In this document: positions 1 to 62,289 of the stretch, piece after piece
Layout: each line of letters starts with the position of its first letter
How positions within the stretch are numbered: the stretch's first letter is position 1
NCBI GenBank assembly: GCA_944470555.2
Contig: OX104134.1
Coordinates: 76,812,678 to 76,876,677 of the forward strand
Reading direction: 5' to 3'
From: Heterobilharzia americana
Lineage: Eukaryota > Platyhelminthes > Trematoda > Strigeidida > Schistosomatidae
DNA length: 64,000 nt
Translations under genes and position numbers: made by a program
The notes under the pieces: generated by a model
Told to the model about the DNA's origin: nothing
Database searches by the model: none
Seen by the model: only the letters and a program-made list of their open reading frames with translations

Positions 1-9
1 ATCAATGAA

Positions 10-140
10 TGGTAACGTACTAGCTGCAAGACCTGAATATCCTGATTTCGACCCCTGGAGGAGTCGTGGGTGCGAGTTGCTTAGGAGTCCTATTCTAGGA
101 CGAAACAACTGATGTCATTCCGTGATGAATACTATTTCGA
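10..140 (+). repeat. tRNA-like SINE fragment with degenerate hammerhead-like core
   Basis: A box-B-like GATTTCGACCCC near position 45 is followed by CTTAGGAG and a stem-loop GTCC-TATTCTA-GGAC running into GAAAC (about 80-107). It aligns with the element at 16653-16900. The core G of CUGANGA is replaced (CTTAGGA), so it should not cleave. Confidence 0.5.
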
Positions 141-485
141 AATAAATAAATCGCCGATAACTTTAGGGAAAAAAACATTATCTTTTCGTTGTACTTTTAT
201 AACCCTTATTATGCATTTACTCCGTCTTTATTTAAATGCCATTTTGGCCTTCATTTTATAACTGATGAAGAGTTTAACAACTTTATTACCCATTTGCTAT
301 GCAACAGTGATTTGTTCCCCTCAACCCCTACGCACATATCGACAATCATGAAGTAATGAGATAATATGAATTATTGAGAAATCCTATCGTTGTTATTATT
401 ATTGTGACCTCTGTTATCATTGTCTAATTCAGTTTGAGGTTGATGGGGATTTCATTTTTAAAGTGACACTCATCACTGACAGACA

Positions 486-520
486 ACAGTTGGAGAACCA
501 TTGAAAACCTGGGAGCACTG
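486..520 (-). repeat. Short fragment of the same SINE family
   Basis: GTTGGAGAACCATTGAAAAC and CTGGGAGCACTGG match the 3' part of the element at 16653-16740 in the same relative orientation. Confidence 0.5.
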
Positions 521-574
521 GCTGATATTCGTGTTATGTCGCGAACTGACAGAAGGAAACTTTGGGACATTGAA

Positions 575-670
575 CTTCAACCTAGGGGCTGAATGCCTAA
601 CACATTCGCTATGAGACCTGAAGGTCCTGATTTTGATCCCTAGACAGACTGTAGGTACTCACTGTTGAAA
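575..670 (+). repeat. tRNA-like head fragment of the same SINE family
   Basis: GACCTGAAGGTCCTGATTTT and GATCCCTAGACAGACTG resemble the box-B region (GGATTCGATCCC) of the minus-strand unit at 16713-16800. It is truncated before the ribozyme core. Confidence 0.4.
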
Positions 671-928
671 AATTTAGTTCATTGACTTAGAACCAAATTT
701 TATTGAACACTACAGTATCAAATATCTATTCTAAATAATTCCTAAATGTAATTGTAAAGCCAGACAAAAAACAACATTACCATGATCCAGTAATCGAGAA
801 ATACTGATTGATTTTGATTGTGATTAAATATTCAAATATATTGTATTTAAAAAGTAACAAAAGAAAGAGAGATTATCATGGTTAAAACTTTAACTGAAGA
901 CAAAACCCAAGTGGATGTGAGTACCTAC

Positions 929-54100
<53,172 letters not shown>

Positions 54101-54109
54101 ATGCCATCA

Positions 54110-54720
54110 CTGTAAGTGATAAAATATCTGAGGTCTTCTGAAATCCTCTACACTTGACTATCATGTTTCACAGCCACATACTCGGAGAGAATGAGCTGCT
54201 GTGTAGTGCAATCAACCTTCAACGGATAGTCAGTAATCCTTCAGACATCGGATGTGATGTGAGTTGGAGAAAACCGCTCAAGCATTTCGTATCCATGCCA
54301 AAATTTCGTCAGTCAGCAACCTATTACAGGTGACTTGACTTTGTAGATAAGTGAACTGGTCAACGCATTCAGCCACTTTACTCACTGTTGTTAGATGAGG
54401 AAATAATGCAAACTGGCCTTGAAATGATAATTTGCTCTCGGTAGGTAAAAAGGCAAATCCAAAACACTGATAGATTACCACTCAAGGTGTTTGGAAGACA
54501 ATACAACTTGCAAGTGTATCATCTCCATACACCGAGTTTGTTGAAGAATCTGCAGTAAGGAAACTAATCCCTGTAAATCCAAGCGAAAATGACTTTCACA
54601 AGTAGGGTCATGGTAATTAGATAAGTATAGTGGACATTGTCGAAGTACATCACTTAATGTAGACACCAACCCTATGGGATCCGCGAGCAATCGTGTAGAA
54701 TCTAATTCCTATAAATATCT
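54110..54720 (-). mobile_element. LINE RT fragment (copy H)
   Basis: Minus-strand KVAECVDQFTYLQSQVTCNR, LLTDEILAWIRNA corresponds to the family's VVERVDNFTYLGSLIS...DEISARIQKA segment, followed by a decayed YGCET region. Truncated at both ends and out of frame in places. Confidence 0.75.
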
Positions 54721-54849
54721 CAATCAATTTTCTAAAATCACTTGGGAAATGAGTATACGGCACTAGTTTACCCGGTTTTCTTTGCTTACCTAGTTCATAT
54801 TATTTCGTGATGAAAGTAATCTTCAAATTTTTGTGCATTTATCAACCCC

Positions 54850-55620
54850 ATAAAACAGCTATATAAGGATGCCATATCCCAAGTGATTCACAGTGGAAAG
54901 CTCAGTGATGCCTTTGAAGTGAAGTGAAGACAGGAGTAAGACAGGCCTGCCTAATATCACCGACCATCTTCCTGATTGTGGTGGACTCAATCATGCAACA
55001 AACTATGAGGAGCGAGAAGATGGGGTACGCTGGCTGGACTGATGAAAAGACCCCAGAAGATTTGGATTTCGCCGATGATGATTTATATCTAATGTCGCAC
55101 AAACTCGAAGATCTACAGGCGAAAACCAACAAGTTGACAGAAGAGGCGAAGTAGTGAAGACGGGACTTCAAGTGAATGTAGAGAAGATAGAGCTGATGAA
55201 GATACCCAACCAACCAACCAACAACAACAAGCACCAATCACCATCGACGGGAGAAACCTAAAGGAAGTTGTCTCTTTCACCTACCTAGGCAGCATTGTTT
55301 CAACTACAGCCGGCGACGGCACAGAAGAGGACGTCAAAGCCGGGATCAGAAAAGAAAGACAGGCCTTCACTAACCCGAAATCAGTGTAGAGATCTGCTGC
55401 ACTCAGCACAACGAACAAGATCCGGATTTTCAACACCAACGTAAAGTCAGTGCTTCTATATGGTTCGGAAACTTGGAGAACGACAGACATAAATCAACAG
55501 CTACCGCCTACGCCCACTCGATACTGAAGATCAGATGGCAACAACAATAAGAATAAGCAACAACAAACTCTCGTCGGGAAACGAACCAACTAAAGCCCAT
55601 TGACCAACAAATATACAGAA
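54850..55620 (+). mobile_element. RTE/SR2-like retrotransposon, left part (host of the PLE dimer)
   Basis: Plus-strand RT fragments: KTGVRQACLISPTIFLIVVD, LDFADDDLYLMSHKLEDLQA (an FADD-type box), LQVNVEKIELMK, then VVSFTYLGSIVSTTAGDGTE, RIFNTNVKSVLLYGSETWRT. A CCAA microsatellite sits at 55207-55220. The frame is broken by several stops. It continues at 59863 beyond the inserted PLE dimer: PIDQQIY joins RRKWRWIGHTLRRP. Confidence 0.85.
55609..55620. repeat. Target-site duplication, left (12 bp)
   Basis: AAATATACAGAA, identical to 59863-59874. The two copies bracket the PLE dimer. Confidence 0.85.
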
Positions 55621-55891
55621 TTAAAAACAATTGGTTCCCCTGATAAACTTCGACAAAACAATAAGAAGACGTAAATTGTCTGAACCGTGTAATGTATTTG
55701 CGCAACACATTTCGAACTATCTGATCACACACGTACTTGTCATAGGTATTTATATAAAAACTCATGAAGATAAGGGGTGAGAAAATAAAAAGGGGTCAGG
55801 TAGGAAGGCTGACTTAAAGGCCGAATAACAATGAAAATCAATAGGGCGAAAAAATAATAGTACATCGAACTTGGTTTTTCAATAGTTGAAT

Positions 55892-57832
55892 TTACCAAGG
55901 AAGGTTTAATGTGACAACAAATTGTTTATGAATACATAAAGGTGGTTTAAACTTCCTAATAGCTAAGGCTTCAACAAATTTCAGGATCCCTCCCCAACAT
56001 GTTTTGTAAATAGGTGTAAAGGAAGTAGCCACATCAATCTTGTGACCTGTCTCAACGATATGTTTAGCGATCGAAGAGCTTGGACGTTTGCTACCAACAT
56101 TTATAGGTTCAGGTGATTTGATTTGCTTCTGAAGCCACTTTGGAATATGTTCCGAGGCCCTTACTTGCATGGATCTATTAGTCCTCCCTATGTATGTGTC
56201 ACCACACGTACATTTGAATTGGTAGATACAATGGGATGTGACATTATCGTTCACATGCTGTGGGGGTTTGGGGGAATATAAGGGCTTCGTGGTTTCGATT
56301 ACTCGAACCCTGGCTGCATAGTAAGTCCTTCTAACAGCAGCGTTGAGTCTCTGCTTAAGGATTGCACTCTGAGAGTCACCTTTGTACGGAAGGCTGATGA
56401 AGACATCCTTCTTTGGGACTGACTGCAGTTCTAGTTTTGACGCTCTGCTGATTTTGTTCTGCCTGATAAATGTTGATGGATAGTTATTTTCCAACAAAAT
56501 ATCGGTCAGTGTTCCTCTTTCATCTTCTAAAGTATCCTCGGTGCATATTCGTTGAATTCTGCTGAATAAGCACCTTACTAACGTTCGCTTGTACTGAACT
56601 GGGCAAAAGCTATGGTAATTCAGATATTGCCCTGTCCATGTGGGTTTTCTGTAGATAGATCGTTTTATGGATCCATCCTGCCTTCGACTAATTAATATAT
56701 CTAGGAACGGCAAGCAGTCATTTTCCTCTCTTACACATGTCAAAGATATGCTGTTCTGTACTTCGTTCAGTCGGTTTAGAATTGAAGTAGCCTGATTTGA
56801 GTTTTCACAAATGATCAGGATATCGTCAACATATCTTCGATACAGATGGGCTTGGTCTATTAAGTTCTCGGCTAAGTTCTCAACGTGTGACATAAATATG
56901 TCGGCTAGGAGGGGACCTAAAGGACTTCCCATAGCGACACCATCAACCTGGCGGAAATGTTCGCCCTCAAAGGTGAATTTAATATTGTTTGTACATAAAA
57001 GTAACAGCTGTTTTAGGTGATCCAAAGTAATGGGTATCGGAAACTTATGCACAGAAATATAACCACATAAAATGTCAATTGTCTTGACCAAAGGGACATT
57101 GGTAAATAATGAGTTAACATCAAATGAACACATAAATTTACCCTTTATGTTGACATGCTCAAGGCATTTGATTACTTCAAATGTATCTTTTAAGGAATAC
57201 TTACAAAATTGCTTCTTAATGGGATCCAATAACTCCACTAGCCACTGGGCAAGCTTATGCGTTGGCGACTTACACATTGACATTATGGGACGTAAGGGGT
57301 TGTTGGGTTTATGTACTTTGGGCAAACCATAAAGATGTGGGAATCGGGATTCAGTTGGTTTCAGTAGGGCGAATTTTTGACTGGTAATGACGTTCATTTC
57401 GAGCAGTTTCACTAGATTAGCAGTCACAGTTCCCTGTAACAATTGTACGTCTTCTGAAGAACAATCCTTAGTGAATTTATTTTCATCTTCAAGAATCGAT
57501 GACATTTTACACTTATATTCGATTTTATCCATGATCACGACACCTGAGCCTTTGTCAGGTCTGAGGATAATAATATCAGGGTTCTCTCGTAGTTCCTTCA
57601 TAGCTCTGAAATGTTCAGAAGTTAGAATGCTTTTCTGGTTCTGATGGCTATCACAAAACTGGTGGGCGATATCCACCATCTTGGCTTTCAGCCATCCCTG
57701 GTCCTCAATTGAAGTTGGGACGAGAGGTTTCAACTGGTTGTATAGGTTTTCAAACTGTGCATGGGTAGCCAAATCTGATGACTGCTTTCTCGTCCCAACT
57801 TCAACTGAGGACCAGGGATGGCTGAAAGCCAA
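55892..57832 (-). CDS. Penelope-like RT + GIY-YIG endonuclease, left copy
   Basis: 646-codon ORF. The first 15 codons are antisense of the other arm; element-derived coding starts near KQSSDLATHAQFENLYNQL. RT motifs in order: IILRPDKGSGVVIMDK (about 92), YGLPKVHKPNNPLRPIMS (about 170), FDVNSLFTNVP (about 238), GVAMGSPLGPLLADIFM (about 299), YRRYVDDILII with the catalytic DD (about 332), LPFLDILISRR (about 370). The C-terminus has HCIYQFKCTCGDTYIGRTNR (about 540), the GIY-YIG nuclease of Penelope elements, then an HIPKW and GHK-type region. No internal stops. The N-terminal part of a full PLE is missing. Confidence 0.92.
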   Translation of the reverse strand: MAFSHPWSSVEVGTRKQSSDLATHAQFENLYNQLKPLVPTSIEDQGWLKAKMVDIAHQFCDSHQNQKSILTSEHFRAMKELRENPDIIILRPDKGSGVVIMDKIEYKCKMSSILEDENKFTKDCSSEDVQLLQGTVTANLVKLLEMNVITSQKFALLKPTESRFPHLYGLPKVHKPNNPLRPIMSMCKSPTHKLAQWLVELLDPIKKQFCKYSLKDTFEVIKCLEHVNIKGKFMCSFDVNSLFTNVPLVKTIDILCGYISVHKFPIPITLDHLKQLLLLCTNNIKFTFEGEHFRQVDGVAMGSPLGPLLADIFMSHVENLAENLIDQAHLYRRYVDDILIICENSNQATSILNRLNEVQNSISLTCVREENDCLPFLDILISRRQDGSIKRSIYRKPTWTGQYLNYHSFCPVQYKRTLVRCLFSRIQRICTEDTLEDERGTLTDILLENNYPSTFIRQNKISRASKLELQSVPKKDVFISLPYKGDSQSAILKQRLNAAVRRTYYAARVRVIETTKPLYSPKPPQHVNDNVTSHCIYQFKCTCGDTYIGRTNRSMQVRASEHIPKWLQKQIKSPEPINVGSKRPSSSIAKHIVETGHKIDVATSFTPIYKTCWGGILKFVEALAIRKFKPPLCIHKQFVVTLNLPW

Positions 57833-59621
57833 GATGGTGGATATCGCCCACCAGTTTTGTGATAGCCATCAGAACCAGAAAAGCATTCTAACTTCTGAAC
57901 ATTTCAGAGCTATGAAGGAACTACGAGAGAACCCTGATATTATTATCCTCAGACCTGACAAAGGCTCAGGTGTCGTGATCATGGATAAAATCGAATATAA
58001 GTGTAAAATGTCATCGATTCTTGAAGATGAAAATAAATTCACTAAGGATTGTTCTTCAGAAGACGTACAATTGCTACAGGGAACTGTGACTGCTAATCTA
58101 GTGAAACTGCTCGAAATGAACGTCATTACCAGTCAAAAATTCGCCCTACTGAAACCAACTGAATCCCGATTCCCACATCTTTACGGTTTGCCCAAAGTAC
58201 ATAAACCCAACAACCCCTTACGTCCCATAATGTCAATGTGTAAGTCGCCAACGCATAAGCTTGCCCAGTGGCTAGTGGAGTTATTGGATCCCATTAAGAA
58301 GCAATTTTGTAAGTATTCCTTAAAAGATACATTTGAAGTAATCAAATGCCTTGAGCATGTCAACATAAAGGGTAAATTTATGTGTTCATTTGACGTTAAC
58401 TCATTATTTACCAATGTCCCTTTGGTCAAGACAATTGACATTTTATGTGGTTATATTTCTGTGCATAAGTTTCCGATACCCATTACTTTGGATCACCTAA
58501 AACAGCTGTTACTTTTATGTACAAACAATATTAAATTCACCTTTGAGGGCGAACATTTCCGCCAGGTTGATGGTGTCGCTATGGGAAGTCCTTTAGGTCC
58601 CCTCCTAGCCGACATATTTATGTCACACGTTGAGAACTTAGCCGAGAACTTAATAGACCAAGCCCATCTGTATCGAAGATATGTTGACGATATCCTGATC
58701 ATTTGTGAAAACTCAAATCAGGCTACTTCAATTCTAAACCGACTGAACGAAGTACAGAACAGCATATCTTTGACATGTGTAAGAGAGGAAAATGACTGCT
58801 TGCCGTTCCTAGATATATTAATTAGTCGAAGGCAGGATGGATCCATAAAACGATCTATCTACAGAAAACCCACATGGACAGGGCAATATCTGAATTACCA
58901 TAGCTTTTGCCCAGTTCAGTACAAGCGAACGTTAGTAAGGTGCTTATTCAGCAGAATTCAACGAATATGCACCGAGGATACTTTAGAAGATGAAAGAGGA
59001 ACACTGACCGATATTTTGTTGGAAAATAACTATCCATCAACATTTATCAGGCAGAACAAAATCAGCAGAGCGTCAAAACTAGAACTGCAGTCAGTCCCAA
59101 AGAAGGATGTCTTCATCAGCCTTCCGTACAAAGGTGACTCTCAGAGTGCAATCCTTAAGCAGAGACTCAACGCTGCTGTTAGAAGGACTTACTATGCAGC
59201 CAGGGTTCGAGTAATCGAAACCACGAAGCCCTTATATTCCCCCAAACCCCCACAGCATGTGAACGATAATGTCACATCCCATTGTATCTACCAATTCAAA
59301 TGTACGTGTGGTGACACATACATAGGGAGGACTAATAGATCCATGCAAGTAAGGGCCTCGGAACATATTCCAAAGTGGCTTCAGAAGCAAATCAAATCAC
59401 CTGAACCTATAAATGTTGGTAGCAAACGTCCAAGCTCTTCGATCGCTAAACATATCGTTGAGACAGGTCACAAGATTGATGTGGCTACTTCCTTTACACC
59501 TATTTACAAAACATGTTGGGGAGGGATCCTGAAATTTGTTGAAGCCTTAGCTATTAGGAAGTTTAAACCACCTTTATGTATTCATAAACAATTTGTTGTC
59601 ACATTAAACCTTCCTTGGTAA
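57681..59621 (+). CDS. Penelope-like RT + GIY-YIG endonuclease, right copy
   Basis: 646-codon ORF whose protein is identical to the left copy from VPTS-EDQGWLKAKMV onward (T instead of I within VPTS-EDQGW). Its first 36 or so codons are antisense of the left copy (MAFSHPWSSIEVGTR, then GFNWLYRFSNCAWVAKSDDC). True element sequence starts at 57789. All RT motifs, YVDD and the GIY-YIG motif are intact, which suggests a young insertion. Confidence 0.92.
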   Translation: MAFSHPWSSIEVGTRGFNWLYRFSNCAWVAKSDDCFLVPTSTEDQGWLKAKMVDIAHQFCDSHQNQKSILTSEHFRAMKELRENPDIIILRPDKGSGVVIMDKIEYKCKMSSILEDENKFTKDCSSEDVQLLQGTVTANLVKLLEMNVITSQKFALLKPTESRFPHLYGLPKVHKPNNPLRPIMSMCKSPTHKLAQWLVELLDPIKKQFCKYSLKDTFEVIKCLEHVNIKGKFMCSFDVNSLFTNVPLVKTIDILCGYISVHKFPIPITLDHLKQLLLLCTNNIKFTFEGEHFRQVDGVAMGSPLGPLLADIFMSHVENLAENLIDQAHLYRRYVDDILIICENSNQATSILNRLNEVQNSISLTCVREENDCLPFLDILISRRQDGSIKRSIYRKPTWTGQYLNYHSFCPVQYKRTLVRCLFSRIQRICTEDTLEDERGTLTDILLENNYPSTFIRQNKISRASKLELQSVPKKDVFISLPYKGDSQSAILKQRLNAAVRRTYYAARVRVIETTKPLYSPKPPQHVNDNVTSHCIYQFKCTCGDTYIGRTNRSMQVRASEHIPKWLQKQIKSPEPINVGSKRPSSSIAKHIVETGHKIDVATSFTPIYKTCWGGILKFVEALAIRKFKPPLCIHKQFVVTLNLPW

Positions 59622-59862
59622 ATTCAACTATTGAAAAACCAAGTTCGATGTACTATTATTTTTTCGCCCTATTGATTTTCATTGTTATTCGGCCTTTAAG
59701 TCAGCCTTCCTACCTGACCCCTTTTTATTTTCTCACCCCTTATCTTCATGAGTTTTTATATAAATACCTATGACAAGTACGTGTGTGATCAGATAGTTCG
59801 AAATGTGTTGCGCAAATACATTACACGGTTCAGACAATTTACGTCTTCTTATTGTTTTGTCG

Positions 59863-59874
59863 AAATATACAGAA
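59863..59874. repeat. Target-site duplication, right (12 bp)
   Basis: AAATATACAGAA, identical to 55609-55620. The last base pairs of the right PLE arm overlap the first two of it. Confidence 0.85.
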
Positions 59875-60150
59875 GAAAGTGGAGATGGATTGGACATACA
59901 CTGAGAAGACCATTCGGAGACATCACGCGACAGGCCAGGCCCTCGAGTGGAACCCAGATGGGAAACGATGAGTTGGGCGTCCGAGGGTGACATGGAGGAG
60001 ATGGTGTGAGGAAGAAACGAAAGCTCCTAGGCAGTCATGAAGCCATGTTGAAAAGACTGCAGAGAACAGAGTGGGATGGAGACGTGCTACTGAAGCCTTA
60101 TGTTCCACTAGGAACCCAAGGGACAAATAATAGTAATAATAAAGTAAGGC
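59863..60150 (+). mobile_element. RTE/SR2-like retrotransposon, right part (3' end)
   Basis: Continues the element cut by the PLE: RRKWRWIGHTLRRPFGDITR, QARPSSGTQ, then RKLLGSHEAMLKRLQRTEWD, GDVLLKPYVPLGTQ and an AAT-rich tail. Closely related to the 3' ends at 33615-33890 and 43050-43326. Confidence 0.85.
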
Positions 60151-61079
60151 CTAAACATTTTCTTAAGTTCACTACATACACACGATTTGTAGGTTGATTA
60201 AAATGTTGCTTCTCGAAACGAGTATGGTAATTTTACTATCTGAGGTATTTAACCTGACTTTTCACGTCTCATTTGCTTGGTGTCAACGACAAAAGCAATG
60301 AATCCACAACGAAGATAACGTAAAAACACATTAAAACGGATCCAATTTTAGCAGGCTTTTCTCACTTGTTATTTAAAAAGCATGCCTTGTACAAAATGAG
60401 CACCGAGAAATGCACAATAAAAAATAATACGATATTGATATATGAGTTATATAGAGAATGAAGTATGGACGAAAAATCAGAACTTTATCAAAGGAACACT
60501 CATTAGCTTCGTTTTAATTCTCCATAACGGAAGAAACAAGAAAATCTCAGTGATCAATACTACCTTCAAACCAGAGTAATGTCTGCTGTCATATCAAGCC
60601 ATGAAATTCTGTGATTTCTTGGATCCGATTAAGAGACTCATTAAGCATCGACAGATGCTAGTAAAACAACTCTCTTTCATCCCACTAGTTTCTCAGCTTC
60701 TTCACACGAAACGCAGGAAAAGCAAACGGTGAAGGGTACTGGAGTCACTGGGATGACATTCTTAACTCATGGCCAAGAAACCAATCGGTGTTTCAGGATA
60801 ACTTAGTATAATGAATGACCTTCAGTAGGTGTAAGTTGATGTTATTCGACTGCTGAAGCAAAAGTACACGAGATGCGATGAACATTTCAACTTTTATTCC
60901 AAGAAACTTTCTAAACCAATAAGTCAGAGTCATAGGTACCTATGGACTTCGTTAGGTACGGTTGCTTCAACTTTAAGAATATCAATAAATTATTTACTGT
61001 TAGTTTGTCAGATGAGACACGTCGTGAAACTACTGTTTACTGCACGCCAATTTATCTGTAAATACGTGAAACAGCCCCA
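60151..61079. other. No recognised feature
   Basis: AT-rich intergenic sequence. Confidence 0.5.
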
Positions 61080-61710
61080 AAAGTTGACTCAGCAACAGTC
61101 TCATGTCAGAAATTAAAGCCATAGGCTGTTCAACTACAATTGCCTTCGTAACACACACTACGTGTCATGGTATCACCACTTCAGTAATGCAGAAAACAAG
61201 ACATACAGTTTTGGCCACAAAATGAAAGTCACTTCATCACGCTGTCTTCATCGACTGCGGTGGCTGGGACATGTCACACATCCCTATTCGCTGTCTGCCC
61301 CGTCGTACAGTATCAGCTGAAGTGGATTCAGGCTGGATAGAGGCAGCTAGACTAAAATATGGTATTGGTCCCGAAATCTTTGAATGTCGGTCTGAGTCGT
61401 GTAGGGAAATGTAGACACTGGTCGGTGTCCGCGTGACAATCAAAGCTGGTGCTTGGAGACTCAAGGTGACATGGTTCAGAACCGATCAGTATCGTGATGC
61501 TTTCACGCATTATCTTCATTTTAACAGTTACCCTGAACTTCATCTTTCTTTTCTTACCTGTTCTCTTTTCACGACTTTCTACTAATTGTAACTACTTTAT
61601 TTATTTTTAAATACTTCATATAGATGCCTTCTCGTCCGATGTGTTGACAAGAGGTGTGGCAACTTTGGACGTTACTCAGTAGTGCCAAGTCTGATGTTGA
61701 TATTGTCTAT
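61080..61710 (+). mobile_element. LINE 3' end relic (copy I)
   Basis: CATCGACTGCGGTGGCTGGG and ACATGTCACACATCCC encode the family's LHRLRWLGHV segment. Then come GGAGACTCAAGGTGACATGG and a 3' UTR with GAGGTGTGGCAACTTTGGAC, ending near TACTCAGTAGTGCCAAG. Heavily mutated. Confidence 0.75.
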
Positions 61711-62289
61711 ATCTCTGTGAATAAATTCAGTTGATAACCTCTAAGTTTTCAATAGAATAGAATGATGTCAAACTTCATGCCCTTTTATCGATATGCATTA
61801 CTCAGGTGTCAATACCCTAATTCCTTCATGCTACACATTTCATATTTCAACCAAAATCTGTAACTTATTCTACTGACGATTAGTTTTTTTCCTTGATTAT
61901 GCTATTTTTTGTTTTCTAGGAATTTATCTGTGAATGACCATTAAAAAAACTTTTTGATACTTCTGTAGAGGATGGGATTAATACAGTGAGTTCCATACTT
62001 TGTATCCCTTTTAATGAGCTAACGTCTGCTGATACTCATAGACGAAAGCACTTTTTCAGTTGATTGGTTCATTTATTTCTCAGACTGCACATGCCCTTCA
62101 TCCCTTGAACATCTATCTATACACGGTTACCACTTTCAAATATCTTAACAGCTGAAAAACAGCGAAGTCAATTGCATTCAGTTTTTAAGTATTCCTGTTT
62201 GGATCATGAAGCAGTTTATAAACGTTTTCTCAGTTAAAATGTTGTATTTAACTATTATATCAGCCACTTAACCTCCCCTGGTTAACTAG

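Larger units (their letters stand above)
55621..59862. mobile_element. Head-to-head inverted dimer of a Penelope-like element
   Basis: Two near-identical PLE copies meet at their 5' ends: left copy on minus (57788 down to 55621), right copy on plus (57789 to 59862). Palindrome arms are 55649-57725 and 57788-59864, about 2.08 kb each, around a 62-base centre; I noticed only two arm differences. Both 3' ends face outward, and the left runs 28 bp farther. A 12-bp target duplication flanks the whole unit, implying insertion as one event. Both copies are 5'-truncated. Confidence 0.93.

Noticed and set aside
55621..59862. PLE palindrome as a long-read hairpin artefact
   Set aside because: An unremoved-adapter artefact would mirror the flanks as well. 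Here the flanks differ, a target duplication is present and the host RTE rejoins. It cannot be fully excluded without reads.
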